Source: Sphingomonas sp. C3-2 (GTDB lineage: Bacteria; Pseudomonadota; Alphaproteobacteria; Sphingomonadales; Sphingomonadaceae). From it: DNA of 64,000 nucleotides. A program made the position numbers and the translations under genes. This document shows, piece after piece, positions 1-8,620 of the stretch. A model generated the notes under the pieces. The model saw nothing but the letters and a program-made list of their open reading frames with translations, made no database searches and was not told the DNA's origin. The first letter of the stretch is position 1, and every line of letters starts with the position of its first letter. The stretch lies in assembly GCF_033025475.1 (NCBI RefSeq), contig NZ_CP130322.1, positions 1,178,001 through 1,242,000 on the forward strand, in the 5' to 3' direction.

Positions 1-593
1 TGCGGATCGATCTGCCGCGTTTCACACTGGTCGGCGCAACCACGCGGCAGGGGTTGCTCACCACCCCCTTGCGCGATCGCTTCGGCATTCCCGTCCGGCT
101 CAATTTCTATACGGTCGACGAGTTGGAAAAGGTCGTCAGCCGCGCCGCCTATCTGCTCGATCTCGGCATCGCGCCCGATGGCGCACGCGAAGTCGCCACC
201 CGGTCGCGCGGCACGCCGCGCATCGCCGGCCGGCTGCTCCGCCGCGTCCGCGATTTCGCCAATGTCGCGAATGTCGAGACGGTCGATGCCAAGACCGCCG
301 ATGCCGCGCTCAACCGGCTCGAGGTCGATGCCCTCGGCCTCGACGCGATGGACCGCCGCTATCTGCACATGATCGCCGACATTTATCGCGGCGGTCCGGT
401 GGGGGTCGAAACGCTCGCCGCCGGCCTTTCCGAACCGCGCGACACGATCGAGGAAGTGATCGAGCCCTATCTCATCCAGCTCGGCCTGATCGCACGCACC
501 GCGCGCGGACGCATGCTCAACGGGCGCGGCTGGAAACATCTCGGGCTCAACCCGCCCGCCTCCGCCGCGCAGGACAGCCTGTTCGACGAATAG
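1..593 (+). CDS. ruvB: Holliday junction branch migration helicase RuvB (5' truncated)
   Basis: The C-terminal part of the RuvB AAA+ motor, which with RuvA drives branch migration of Holliday junctions in the cytoplasm. The reading frame is open from the left edge, so the N-terminal Walker A part lies outside the window. Visible are the sensor-type stretch [19 protein letters not shown] with its arginine-finger region, and [18 protein letters not shown], both hallmarks of RuvB, followed by the winged-helix DNA-binding domain. The usual partners ruvC and ruvA would be expected upstream. It ends 79 bases before ybgC on the same strand, a ruvB-ybgC-tol order common in alphaproteobacteria. Identity is secure from these motifs. 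Confidence 0.95.
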   Translation, partial: RIDLPRFTLVGATTRQGLLTTPLRDRFGIPVRLNFYTVDELEKVVSRAAYLLDLGIAPDGAREVATRSRGTPRIAGRLLRRVRDFANVANVETVDAKTADAALNRLEVDALGLDAMDRRYLHMIADIYRGGPVGVETLAAGLSEPRDTIEEVIEPYLIQLGLIARTARGRMLNGRGWKHLGLNPPASAAQDSLFDE

Positions 594-672
594 GCCCCTC
601 TCGGTCAATTGTGGCGCAGCCGGGGCGAAATGGCTTTGCTCCGGCCGAATCCCCGGGCTACAGCCGTTAAGA

Positions 673-1119
673 ATGTCTGTAGAACCTAGCGATCTGCCCT
701 ATTCCGGTTATCTGTCCGGCCGCGATCATCGTTTCGCGCTGCGCGTCTATTTCGAGGATACGGATACCGGCGGGATCGTTTATCACGCGAACTATCTGAG
801 ATATATGGAGCGCGCGCGTTCGGACATGCTTCGCTGCCTCGGCATAAACCAGCGCGCCGCGCTGGACGATGGCACCGGCGTCTATGCGGTTACCGATCTT
901 TCGATCCGCTATCGCCGACCCGCCAAGCTTGAGGACGATCTGCTCGTCATCAGCAAAGTCGAAGAAATTCGTGCGGCATCGTGCCGTATTCATCAGAGAG
1001 TCATGCGCGGGGATGAGATTTTGGCCGAGGCGGACGTCACCGTTGCCTTCCTCACCCCCGGGGGCAAACCCAGGCGTCAGCCGCAGGCCTGGGTAGAAGC
1101 ATTCAAGCGGTTGAATTAA
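673..1119 (+). CDS. ybgC: Tol-Pal associated acyl-CoA thioesterase YbgC
   Basis: A 148-residue single hotdog-fold thioesterase. The family hydrolyses acyl-CoA or acyl-ACP and is encoded at the head of most tol-pal clusters. The N-terminal active-site segment EDTDTGGIVYHANYLRYME (about residues 27-45) carries the conserved aspartate and the YHANY signature. The length is normal for the family. It lies 18 bases before tolQ with a purine-rich stretch (aaaggaaag) between them, so it is probably cotranscribed with the tol genes. The physiological substrate cannot be read from the sequence. Confidence 0.9.
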   Translation: MSVEPSDLPYSGYLSGRDHRFALRVYFEDTDTGGIVYHANYLRYMERARSDMLRCLGINQRAALDDGTGVYAVTDLSIRYRRPAKLEDDLLVISKVEEIRAASCRIHQRVMRGDEILAEADVTVAFLTPGGKPRRQPQAWVEAFKRLN

Positions 1120-1137
1120 AGGAAAGTTTGTAGCGCG

Positions 1138-1830
1138 ATGGATTCGATGATGCTGAATATGGACGCCGCCACTCTTTCCCCCGTGGCGCTGTTCATGCAG
1201 GCCGACTGGGTCGTTAAGGGTGTGATGCTCGGTCTGCTGCTCGCCAGCATCTGGACCTGGGCGATCATTGTCGGCTTTGCCACCAAGCTGAAAAAGCTGA
1301 GCAAGGCATCCGACAAGTTCGAACGCGATTTCTGGAACACGGGCGATATCGACCAGTTTCACCGCGCGCATGGCAGCTCGGCGCTGCCCAGCGCCCGCGT
1401 CTTCACCGCAGGCATCACTGAATGGCGCCGCTCGACAGCGGGCGACAATATCGACCGTGATGGCACCCGCGCGCGCCTGGCCACGGCAATGGGCAGCGCG
1501 GTGGCGCACGAAATCGACACGCTCTCCGATCGGCTGAACGTGCTCGCCACCATCGGCTCGGTCGCGCCCTTTGTCGGGCTGTTCGGCACGGTCTGGGGCA
1601 TCATGCGCAGCTTCACCGCCATCGCCTCGCAGCAGAATTCGAGCCTCGCCGTCGTCGCCCCCGGCATTGCCGAGGCGCTGTTCGCCACCGCCATCGGCCT
1701 GTTCGCGGCCATCCCGGCGGTGATCGCGTTCAACCGCTTCAGCCACGGCATCAACCGTCTCGAATCGCGCCTGCACCGCTTTGCCGACGGTTTCCACACC
1801 ACGCTCAGCCGCGAGCTGGAGGCCGCCTGA
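1138..1830 (+). CDS. tolQ: Tol-Pal proton channel subunit TolQ
   Basis: A 230-residue inner-membrane protein of the MotA/TolQ/ExbB family. With TolR it uses the proton gradient to energise TolA during outer-membrane constriction at division. There is one hydrophobic segment near residues 22-45 and two more in the C-terminal half, where the stretch from GSVAPFVGLFGTVWGIM carries the pore-lining Gly/Thr pattern of the family. The start follows a good ribosome site (aaaggaaag). tolR begins one base after its stop codon, which implies tight coupling. The Tol rather than Exb assignment rests on the ybgC, tolA, tolB and pal neighbours. Confidence 0.93.
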   Translation: MDSMMLNMDAATLSPVALFMQADWVVKGVMLGLLLASIWTWAIIVGFATKLKKLSKASDKFERDFWNTGDIDQFHRAHGSSALPSARVFTAGITEWRRSTAGDNIDRDGTRARLATAMGSAVAHEIDTLSDRLNVLATIGSVAPFVGLFGTVWGIMRSFTAIASQQNSSLAVVAPGIAEALFATAIGLFAAIPAVIAFNRFSHGINRLESRLHRFADGFHTTLSRELEAA

Positions 1831-1831
1831 C

Positions 1832-2272
1832 ATGGGGATGGGTCCCCTTCCCTCGCGCCACGGGCGTAGCCGCCGCGCGCCGATGGCCGAAATCAACGTC
1901 ACCCCGCTGGTCGACGTCATGCTCGTGCTGCTCATCATCTTCATGGTGACCGCGCCGCTGCTCGTCACCGGCGTTCCCGTGAACCTGCCCGACAGTCGCG
2001 CCAACGCGCTGGAGCAGGACAAGCAACCGGTCCAGATCTCGCTCGACGAAACCGGCCGCGTCTTCGTGGACGAGCAGGAAGTGATGGAGGCCGAACTGCC
2101 GACCATCCTCGAAGCCAAGCGTCCCGCTGCCGGTCAGGAAGAGCCGCAGGTCTTCCTGCGCGCCGACCGCGCGCTCGATTATGGTCGCGTGATGCGCGTG
2201 ATGGGCGAGCTCAACCGCGCCGGGCTCAACAAGGTATCGCTGGTCACCACTGGCGCCGAACAGGCGAACTGA
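1832..2272 (+). CDS. tolR: Tol-Pal proton channel subunit TolR
   Basis: A 146-residue ExbD/TolR-family protein with one N-terminal transmembrane helix and a periplasmic domain. The segment AEINVTPLVDVMLVLLIIFM holds the essential membrane aspartate (VDVML). The ATG at 1832 directly follows the tolQ stop. An in-frame start further upstream would lie inside tolQ and is not needed. tolA begins three bases after the stop. Its expected role is to gate protons with TolQ and couple them to TolA. Confidence 0.93.
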   Translation: MGMGPLPSRHGRSRRAPMAEINVTPLVDVMLVLLIIFMVTAPLLVTGVPVNLPDSRANALEQDKQPVQISLDETGRVFVDEQEVMEAELPTILEAKRPAAGQEEPQVFLRADRALDYGRVMRVMGELNRAGLNKVSLVTTGAEQAN

Positions 2273-2275
2273 CGG

Positions 2276-3163
2276 ATGGATCGGGCTGAACAAGCCGGGT
2301 TCGGCGTAGCCATTGTCGGCCATGCGGTCCTGTTCGGGCTGCTTTCGGTCGGCTTTCTGGCCACGCCCAACCCAGCCAATCTGAAACAAAAGCCGATCGA
2401 CGTGCAGCTTGTCGACGAGATCGCGCTCGAAAGCACGGCGCCCGATGCGGTGCCCGAGGCAGCGCCTGCGCTGTCGCCCGAACCCGCGCCCGAAGATACG
2501 GCGCCGCCCGAACCGGCGCCAGCGCCCACGCCTGCACCGGCCCCGGTGCCGACCCCGGCACCGCCCCAGCCAAAGCCGCAGCCCCAGCCAAAACCGGTTC
2601 CAAAGCCCACACCTGCGCCCAAACCCGCGCCCAGGGCACCGGAAAAGCCGCAGCCCAAGCCCGCCCCCGCCAAGCCTGCGGCCAAGCCCGCGCAGCAAAA
2701 GCCCGCCGCCAAGCCCGCGCCCTCCAAGCCTGCAGCACCGGGCAAAGAGACACAGCGCAAGAGCCTGCTCAGCCGCTCGATGGTGGAAGGGCTCGGCTCG
2801 ACGCCCAGCCAGTCACGGTCACAAGGGACGCCCGCGCAAAAGGCGGGCCCCGCGGTTCAGGCATCGCTCGCGGCCGAGGTGCTGCGCCAGCTCAAGCGCC
2901 ACTGGACCGCCCCCACCGGTGCGGATTCGGAAAAGCTCAGGACCGAACTGGCAATCACGCTCGCGCGCGACGGCACCGTCACCGACATCGAATTCCTGCG
3001 CCAGACCGGCGTCACCGAATCGAACCGCGCACAGGCGGCGCTGCACAAGGAACGCGCGATGAAGGCCGTTCGCCTTGCCTCGCCGTTCAAGCTGCCCGCA
3101 GAATATTACGACACCTGGAAACTTCTCAGCCCTATCGGATTTGACAAGAGGCTATCGCAATGA
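2276..3163 (+). CDS. tolA: TolA-type energy transducer, Pro/Lys-rich
   Basis: A 295-residue protein with a single N-terminal transmembrane helix (about residues 9-28), a long low-complexity periplasmic region rich in Pro, Ala and Lys (about 55-170) and a globular C-terminal domain with the TolA/TonB_C look (about 190-290). It sits between tolR and tolB, overlapping tolB by four bases (ATGA). The spacer has TonB-like KP and QP repeats rather than the Ala/Lys/Glu helical repeats of enterobacterial TolA. The tol context makes TolA the better name. It should link the TolQR motor to TolB and Pal. Confidence 0.85.
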   Translation: MDRAEQAGFGVAIVGHAVLFGLLSVGFLATPNPANLKQKPIDVQLVDEIALESTAPDAVPEAAPALSPEPAPEDTAPPEPAPAPTPAPAPVPTPAPPQPKPQPQPKPVPKPTPAPKPAPRAPEKPQPKPAPAKPAAKPAQQKPAAKPAPSKPAAPGKETQRKSLLSRSMVEGLGSTPSQSRSQGTPAQKAGPAVQASLAAEVLRQLKRHWTAPTGADSEKLRTELAITLARDGTVTDIEFLRQTGVTESNRAQAALHKERAMKAVRLASPFKLPAEYYDTWKLLSPIGFDKRLSQ

Positions 3164-4491
3164 ACCATCTGAAACGCTTCTCGACCGGTATCGCAACCGT
3201 TCTTCTCGCCGCGACGGCCCCCGCTGCCGCGCAGCTCAGCGTCGACGTCACCGACGAAAGCGGCAATGATCTCATCATCGCCGTCCCCGCCATGCCGACC
3301 CCGCAGGTCGCGTCCACCGCCGCCGGCAGCACCGATGCGCTCGGCCGTCAGGTCGCCGAAGTGGTCGTCACCGATCTTCGCGGCAGCGGGCTGTTCAAGC
3401 CGCTCGGCCCCGGCGCGGTGCGCGGGATCAGCTTCCCCGAGGTCACCGCCCCCCAGTTCGATTACTGGCCGGGCATGGGCGCGCAGGCGCTGGTCCAGGG
3501 CTTCGTCCGCGCCAATGCCGACGGCAATCTCACCGTCGGCTGCTATCTCTACGACGTCGCGCTCAAGACCGAGCTGACCCGTCAGGGCTTCGTCGTCCAA
3601 CCGTCGGACTGGCGCCGCGCCGCGCACAAATGCGCCGACGCCATCTATGCGCGCCTGTCGGGCGAAAGCCCCTTCTTCGACAGCCGCATCGCCTATATCG
3701 CCGAAAGCGGCCCGAAGAATAACCGCACCAAGCGGCTGGCGATCATGGATTCGGACGGTGCCAATCACCGCTTCATCACCAATGGCCAGTCGATCGCGCT
3801 CACCCCGCGTTTCTCGCCGGATTACAAGCAGATCGTCTATCTCAGCTATCTGAACAACCGGCCGCGCATCTTCATCTACGATATCGGCACCGGCAAGCAG
3901 CGCCTCGTCACCGAAGGCAATGGCGCGTTTTTCGCACCGCGCTTCTCGCCCGATGGCCGCACCGTCCTCTATTCGCACGCGATCAACGGCAACACCGATA
4001 TCTACAGCATCCCCGCCAGCGGCGGCACCCCGCGCCGGCTGACCAACACGCCCGGCATCAATATTGGCGGCAGCTTCTCGCCCGATGGTTCGCAGATCGT
4101 GTTCGAAAGCGATCGTTCGGGCGGGCAGCAAATCTATGTCATGAACGCCGATGGCTCCAACCAGCGCCGGATCAGCTTTGGCGGCGGGCGCTATGCAACG
4201 CCTGAATGGAGCCCGCGTGGCGATCTTATCGCCTTCACCAGGATGGCGGGCAATTTCCGCATCGGCGTGATGGCGCCCGGTGGCGGCGGCGAACGCCTGC
4301 TCACCAACAGCTGGCAGGATGAGGCCCCCACCTGGTCGCCCAATGGCCGCGTGATCCAGTTCTTCCGGTCGACGCAGGGCCGCGAGGGGAATTCGAGCAT
4401 CTGGCAGGTCGATCTGACCGGGGTGAACGAACGCAAGATCCCCACCCCGCTCAACGGATCCGACCCCGCATGGGGCCCGCTGCTGCCGTAA
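3160..4491 (+). CDS. tolB: Tol-Pal periplasmic beta-propeller TolB
   Basis: A 443-residue periplasmic protein. It has a Sec signal peptide (hydrophobic to about residue 22, cleavage near AAAQL), an N-terminal TolB_N domain (about 25-160) and a propeller made of repeated FSPDG / SPDG blocks (for example RFSPDGRTVLYS, SFSPDGSQIVFES). TolB binds Pal and TolA and recycles Pal to the septum. The start codon overlaps the tolA stop. The stop is followed by 96 noncoding bases before pal. Confidence 0.95.
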   Translation: MNHLKRFSTGIATVLLAATAPAAAQLSVDVTDESGNDLIIAVPAMPTPQVASTAAGSTDALGRQVAEVVVTDLRGSGLFKPLGPGAVRGISFPEVTAPQFDYWPGMGAQALVQGFVRANADGNLTVGCYLYDVALKTELTRQGFVVQPSDWRRAAHKCADAIYARLSGESPFFDSRIAYIAESGPKNNRTKRLAIMDSDGANHRFITNGQSIALTPRFSPDYKQIVYLSYLNNRPRIFIYDIGTGKQRLVTEGNGAFFAPRFSPDGRTVLYSHAINGNTDIYSIPASGGTPRRLTNTPGINIGGSFSPDGSQIVFESDRSGGQQIYVMNADGSNQRRISFGGGRYATPEWSPRGDLIAFTRMAGNFRIGVMAPGGGGERLLTNSWQDEAPTWSPNGRVIQFFRSTQGREGNSSIWQVDLTGVNERKIPTPLNGSDPAWGPLLP

Positions 4492-4587
4492 CGGCATTGA
4501 TAGCAAACACGGCTTGACCCCGTAACGATTTACCCCGACCATCTTCATCAACAGGGTGGGCGGAAATGTTTAAGTAAGGAGAATTCA

Positions 4588-5100
4588 ATGGCCCGTCTGG
4601 CTGCTAAAATCATCTTCGCGGCAAGCCTTCTGGCAGTCGCCGCCTGTTCGAAGAAGCCGCCGGCAGAACTGCCGCCCGCGCCGGTGACCGAACAGCCCGA
4701 TCAGGGCGTTGATCAGGGCGTCGGCAACGAGATCGTTCCCGGCTCGCAGGCCGATTTCGTCTCGAAGGTGATGTCGGACCGCGTTCTCTTCGCGCTCGAC
4801 GATCACGATCTCGACGCCGAAGATCGCCAGATCCTCGACAGCCAGATCGCCTGGCTGAAGCAGTACCCCAATGTCCGCGCCACGATCGAAGGCCATGCCG
4901 ACGAACGCGGTACGCGCGAATATAACCTTGCGCTCGGCGAACGCCGTGCCAACGCCGCCAAGAACTATCTGGCCGCCAACGGCATCGCCTCCACGCGCAT
5001 CTCGACGATCAGCTACGGCAAGGAACGCCCCGACGCGCTGGGTTCGGATGAAACCAGCTGGGCGCGCAACCGCCGCGCGGTTACCGTCACCGTTCAATAA
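4588..5100 (+). CDS. pal: Peptidoglycan-associated lipoprotein Pal
   Basis: A 170-residue outer-membrane lipoprotein. The signal peptide ends in a lipobox (LAVAAC) that predicts lipidated Cys20. A Pro-rich linker leads to an OmpA-like peptidoglycan-binding domain with the signature EGHADERGTREYNLALGERR (about residues 96-115). A strong ribosome site (aaggagaattca) precedes the ATG. Pal anchors the outer membrane to the cell wall and is TolB's partner. The gene is followed by a hairpin terminator, so it closes the tol operon. No cpoB (ybgF) gene follows, unlike in many proteobacteria. Confidence 0.95.
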   Translation: MARLAAKIIFAASLLAVAACSKKPPAELPPAPVTEQPDQGVDQGVGNEIVPGSQADFVSKVMSDRVLFALDDHDLDAEDRQILDSQIAWLKQYPNVRATIEGHADERGTREYNLALGERRANAAKNYLAANGIASTRISTISYGKERPDALGSDETSWARNRRAVTVTVQ

Positions 5101-5118
5101 TAACGGTCGGACAGCGGG

Positions 5119-5155
5119 AAAAGGCCGTCGGGGCATGTCTCCGGCGGCCTTTTCT
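5119..5155 (+). terminator. Rho-independent terminator after pal
   Basis: The inverted repeat aaaaggccgtcggg / ccggcggcctttt has an 8-base loop and a short T run. The arms match apart from one G-T type pairing. It lies 19 bases after the pal stop and should end the tol-pal transcript. Confidence 0.8.
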
Positions 5156-5167
5156 CTTGGCCGTGCA

Positions 5168-5183
5168 GGGGTATAAATACCCC
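5168..5183. promoter_or_regulatory. Short perfect dyad in the oxidase operon upstream region
   Basis: GGGGTAT-aa-ATACCCC is a perfect 7-base inverted repeat with a 2-base centre. It lies about 140 bases before the subunit II start and after the pal terminator, in the only promoter-sized gap before the oxidase operon. It could be an operator; the binding protein is unknown. Confidence 0.35.
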
Positions 5184-5324
5184 CCAGCCGCGTTACGCTA
5201 TGCTGGCGGCTTCCCCCGATATATACTCCCCCCGTTCAGTTGGTTGCTTCCCGTGTGCCGGGCGGAACCAGATACGGCTCCTTCTCGGTCCCCGGGTGTG
5301 TAAACGCCGCGAACGGGAGAGAGG

Positions 5325-6179
5325 ATGGCTGTCGCTGTCGTAATCGCGCTGCTGGTGCTGGGCTCGATCGCCTTTCACTTTCTCAGCCCGTGGTGGCTTA
5401 CCCCGCGCGCGTCCAACTGGGGCTCGATCGACGATGCGCTCAACATCACGCTATGGCTGTGCGCGATCGCCTTTGCCTCGCTCAACCTCTTCCTCGCTTG
5501 GTCGATCGTGCGCTACCGCCAGCGCGAAGGGCACAAGGCGCATTACGATCCCGAAAACACCCGGCTCGAACGCCGCCTCACCTTCTGGACGGCGGTGGGC
5601 ATCGCGGGGATGCTCGCGCCCGGCCTCATCGCCTGGCACCAATATGTCACGGTGCCGGCCCAGGCCGCGATGGTCGAGGCCACCGGCCAACAATGGCAAT
5701 GGAGCTTCCGCTTTCCCGGGCAGGACGGCGTGCTCGGCACCGCCAATGTCCGCCATATCGCGCCCGACAACCCCTTCGGCATCAACCCGCGCGATCCTTA
5801 CGGGCAGGATGACATCCTCATCGAAACCAACGAGCTGCACCTGCCGGTGAACGAACCCGTAAAGTTCGTCCTGCGCTCGAAGGATGTGCTCCACGATTTC
5901 TATGTCCCGCAATTCCGCGCCAAGATGGATCTGGTGCCCGGCATCGTCACCTATTTCTGGATGAAGCCAACCCATACGGGCAGCTACGAGATACTCTGCG
6001 CCGAACTATGCGGCACCGGGCACCATATGATGCGCGGCACGGTCATCGTCTCCAGCGATGCCGATTTCCGCAAATGGCTGTCCGAACAGCCGACCTATGC
6101 GCAGATCGCAGCCGAATCCGCGCCGGCCTCCGCGCCGGTTGCGGCGGGCGCAGCCGCACTTTCGGGGGGAACACGCTGA
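5325..6179 (+). CDS. coxM: Cytochrome c oxidase subunit II (CoxM-like)
   Basis: A 284-residue subunit II of a haem-copper oxidase. It takes electrons from cytochrome c through the binuclear CuA centre. Two transmembrane helices lie at about residues 5-25 and 43-63, and a periplasmic cupredoxin domain follows. CuA ligands are visible as the His in SKDVLHDFYVPQF and the cluster CAELCGTGHHMM. The ribosome site gggagagagg precedes the ATG. The order II-I-III-III matches the alternative oxidase operon coxMNOP of Bradyrhizobium, hence the symbol, which is by analogy. The gene ends by overlapping the subunit I start (TGATG). Confidence 0.9.
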   Translation: MAVAVVIALLVLGSIAFHFLSPWWLTPRASNWGSIDDALNITLWLCAIAFASLNLFLAWSIVRYRQREGHKAHYDPENTRLERRLTFWTAVGIAGMLAPGLIAWHQYVTVPAQAAMVEATGQQWQWSFRFPGQDGVLGTANVRHIAPDNPFGINPRDPYGQDDILIETNELHLPVNEPVKFVLRSKDVLHDFYVPQFRAKMDLVPGIVTYFWMKPTHTGSYEILCAELCGTGHHMMRGTVIVSSDADFRKWLSEQPTYAQIAAESAPASAPVAAGAAALSGGTR

Positions 6180-7921
6180 TGGCCACGACGATCGCCGACG
6201 ACCTGCGCCCCCTGCACCATCCGCACAGCTGGATCGGCAAATATGTCTGGAGCCAGGACCACAAGGTAATCGCGATCCAATATTCGCTCACCGCGATCGC
6301 GATCGGGCTCGTCGCGCTCGTCCTCTCGGCGCTGATGCGGCTTCAGCTGGGCTTTCCCGGCACTTTCCACTTCATCCAGCCCGAACAATATCTCCAATAT
6401 GTCACGATGCACGGCATGATCATGGTCGTGTACCTGCTCACCGCGCTGCTCCTCGGCGGGTTCGGCAACTACCTCATCCCGCTGATGATCGGCGCGCGCG
6501 ACATGGCGTTCCCCTTCGTCAACATGCTCAGCTACTGGGTCTATCTGCTCTCAGTCATCGTCCTCGCCGCGGGCTTCTTCGTGCCCGGCGGCCCGGCCGG
6601 ATCGGGCTGGACGCTCTATCCCCCCCAGGCGATCCTCGAAGGCACGCCGGGCCATCATTACGGCATCATCACGATGCTGCTCAGCCTTGCGATCTTCATC
6701 ATCGCTTTCACCATGGGCGGGCTAAACTATGTCACCACCGTGCTGCAGGCGCGCACCAAGGGGATGACGCTGATGCGCATGCCCTGCACCGTCTGGGGAA
6801 TCTTCGTCGCCTCGATCATGGGGCTGCTCGCCTTTCCCGCCTTGTTCGTCGCGGCGATCATGATGCTGCTCGATCGGATCGTCGGCACCAGCTTCTTCAT
6901 GCCCGCGCTCGTGTCGATGGGGCAGCAGCTCGGCTATAATGGCGGCAGCCCGATCCTGTTCCAGCACCTGTTCTGGTTCTTCGGCCATCCCGAGGTGTAT
7001 ATCGTCGCGCTGCCCGCCTTCGGCATCGTGTCCGATCTCATCAGCGTCCATGCGCGCAAGAACATCTTCGGCTATCGGATGATGGTCTGGGCGATCGTCA
7101 TCATCGGCGCGCTCAGCTTCTTCGTCTGGGCGCACCATATGTACGTCTCGGGGATGAACCCCTATTTCGGCTATTTCTTCGCCACCTCGACGCTGATCAT
7201 CGCCGTACCCACCGCGATCAAGGTCTATAACTGGCTGCTCACGCTGTGGCGCGGTGAGATTCACCTGCGCGTGCCGATGCTCTTTGCGATCGGCTTTCTC
7301 TTCACATTCATCCACGGTGGGCTGTCGGGGCTGTTCCTCGGCAATGTCAGCGTCGATGTCCCGCTGTCCGATACCTTTTTCGTCGTCGGCCATTTCCACA
7401 TGGTGATGGGGGTCTCCCCCATCCTCGTCATCTTCGGCGCCATCTATCACTGGTATCCCAAGATCACCGGGCGGATGTGGAACGATTTTCTGGGCAAGCT
7501 CCATTTCTGGATCACCTTTCTCGGCGTCTACGCGATCTTCCTGCCGATGCATTATCTCGGCTTTCTGGGCGTTCCCCGCCGCTATTATGAACTCGGCGAA
7601 ACCGCCTTCATCCCGCAATCGGTGCACAGCGCGAACGAGGCGATCACCATCGCCGCGCTCCTCGTCTTCGCCGCGCAGATCCTCTTTTTCTGGAACATGA
7701 TCTGGAGCCTGTTTCGCGGGCCCAGGGCCGATCCCAATCCCTGGGGGGCGGCCTCGCTTGAATGGCAGACACCCGATACCCCGCCCGCGCACGGCAATTG
7801 GGGGCCGCATCTGCCCATCGTCTATCGCTGGGCCTATGATTACAGCGTGCCCGGCGCCGCGCGCGATTTCATCCCCCAGAACGAACCACCCTCCGCCGAT
7901 CGGCCGGAGCACGCGACATGA
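6179..7921 (+). CDS. coxN: Cytochrome c oxidase subunit I (CoxN-like)
   Basis: A 580-residue catalytic subunit with about 12 membrane helices. It reduces O2 at the haem-CuB centre and pumps protons. Visible are the CuB/Tyr cross-link segment WFFGHPEVYIVALPAFG (including the helix VI Glu), the His pair HHMYVSGM, the haem-ligand block VGHFHMVMG, and the K-channel-type Lys in VPTAIKVYNW. The D-channel entry reads GARDMAFPFVN, so the Asp is kept while the usual Arg after FP is Phe. The start at 6179 overlaps the coxM stop; an earlier in-frame start would lie inside coxM. Confidence 0.93.
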   Translation: MATTIADDLRPLHHPHSWIGKYVWSQDHKVIAIQYSLTAIAIGLVALVLSALMRLQLGFPGTFHFIQPEQYLQYVTMHGMIMVVYLLTALLLGGFGNYLIPLMIGARDMAFPFVNMLSYWVYLLSVIVLAAGFFVPGGPAGSGWTLYPPQAILEGTPGHHYGIITMLLSLAIFIIAFTMGGLNYVTTVLQARTKGMTLMRMPCTVWGIFVASIMGLLAFPALFVAAIMMLLDRIVGTSFFMPALVSMGQQLGYNGGSPILFQHLFWFFGHPEVYIVALPAFGIVSDLISVHARKNIFGYRMMVWAIVIIGALSFFVWAHHMYVSGMNPYFGYFFATSTLIIAVPTAIKVYNWLLTLWRGEIHLRVPMLFAIGFLFTFIHGGLSGLFLGNVSVDVPLSDTFFVVGHFHMVMGVSPILVIFGAIYHWYPKITGRMWNDFLGKLHFWITFLGVYAIFLPMHYLGFLGVPRRYYELGETAFIPQSVHSANEAITIAALLVFAAQILFFWNMIWSLFRGPRADPNPWGAASLEWQTPDTPPAHGNWGPHLPIVYRWAYDYSVPGAARDFIPQNEPPSADRPEHAT

Positions 7922-8610
7922 GCCTGATCGCCGCCCTGACCGACAAGCCATGGGAAAGCCCCGGCCTGCGCGTCGCCCATCCGGTCGGCCGCGCCACCGC
8001 CGGCACCGGGCTCGGCGTCTTCCTGTGCGTCGTCACCATGCTCTTCGCGCTGCTCACCGCCGCCTATCTGCTGCGCATGGGCATTCACGGCCCCTTTGGT
8101 CACGGCGACGGCGATTGGGCGCGGCTGCCCGAACCGCCGCTCTTATGGCTCAACACCGCGCTGCTCATCGCCGCCAGCGGCTTCTGGCTTGTCGCGGATC
8201 GCGCCACGCGGCGGGGTGATATCAATGGCCTGCGCCTCGGCCTTGTCGCCGGGGGATTGCTCACCCTCGGCTTCATCGTGGGGCAATTGATCGTCTGGCG
8301 CCAGCTCAACACATCGGGCTATTTTCTCGCGGTCCATTTCGCCTTTTGCGCGGATATCGCCAATCCGTTTGCGATGCCCACCGGCCGGTTCATGACCGGA
8401 AATCCCTCGGTATCCTTCTTCTATCTCATCACCGGGCTCCACGGTCTCCATATGCTCGGCGGGCTCGGTATCTGGGGGCACACGCTGGGCCGGGCCGTTT
8501 CGGGCACCGATGCCGCCGCGCTTCGCCAGTCGGTCGCGCTCACCGCGCGCTACTGGCATTTCCTGCTTCTGGTCTGGTTGTTGATGTTCGGATTGCTGTT
8601 GATGACGTGA
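7918..8610 (+). CDS. coxO: Cytochrome c oxidase subunit III-like protein (CoxO-like)
   Basis: A 230-residue membrane protein of the subunit III superfamily with five or six hydrophobic helices and the family stretch FFYLITGLHGLHMLGGLG (about residues 163-180). It overlaps coxN by four bases (ATGA). It is the first of two adjacent subunit III homologues, as in Bradyrhizobium coxO/coxP. Subunit III binds the core dimer and stabilises proton uptake. It is shorter and more divergent than the next gene, so it may fill one half of the subunit III role or be an additional helix bundle. Confidence 0.8.
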   Translation: MSLIAALTDKPWESPGLRVAHPVGRATAGTGLGVFLCVVTMLFALLTAAYLLRMGIHGPFGHGDGDWARLPEPPLLWLNTALLIAASGFWLVADRATRRGDINGLRLGLVAGGLLTLGFIVGQLIVWRQLNTSGYFLAVHFAFCADIANPFAMPTGRFMTGNPSVSFFYLITGLHGLHMLGGLGIWGHTLGRAVSGTDAAALRQSVALTARYWHFLLLVWLLMFGLLLMT

Positions 8611-8620
8611 AGGTATCGCC

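Noticed and set aside
667-2118. A 483-codon leftward frame across ybgC, tolQ and tolR
   Set aside because: It crosses three well-recognised genes and carries no domain.
6722-7951. A 409-codon leftward frame across oxidase subunit I
   Set aside because: Its Asp/Glu/Gly-rich translation is the mirror of a membrane protein; subunit I metal ligands are clear on the other strand.
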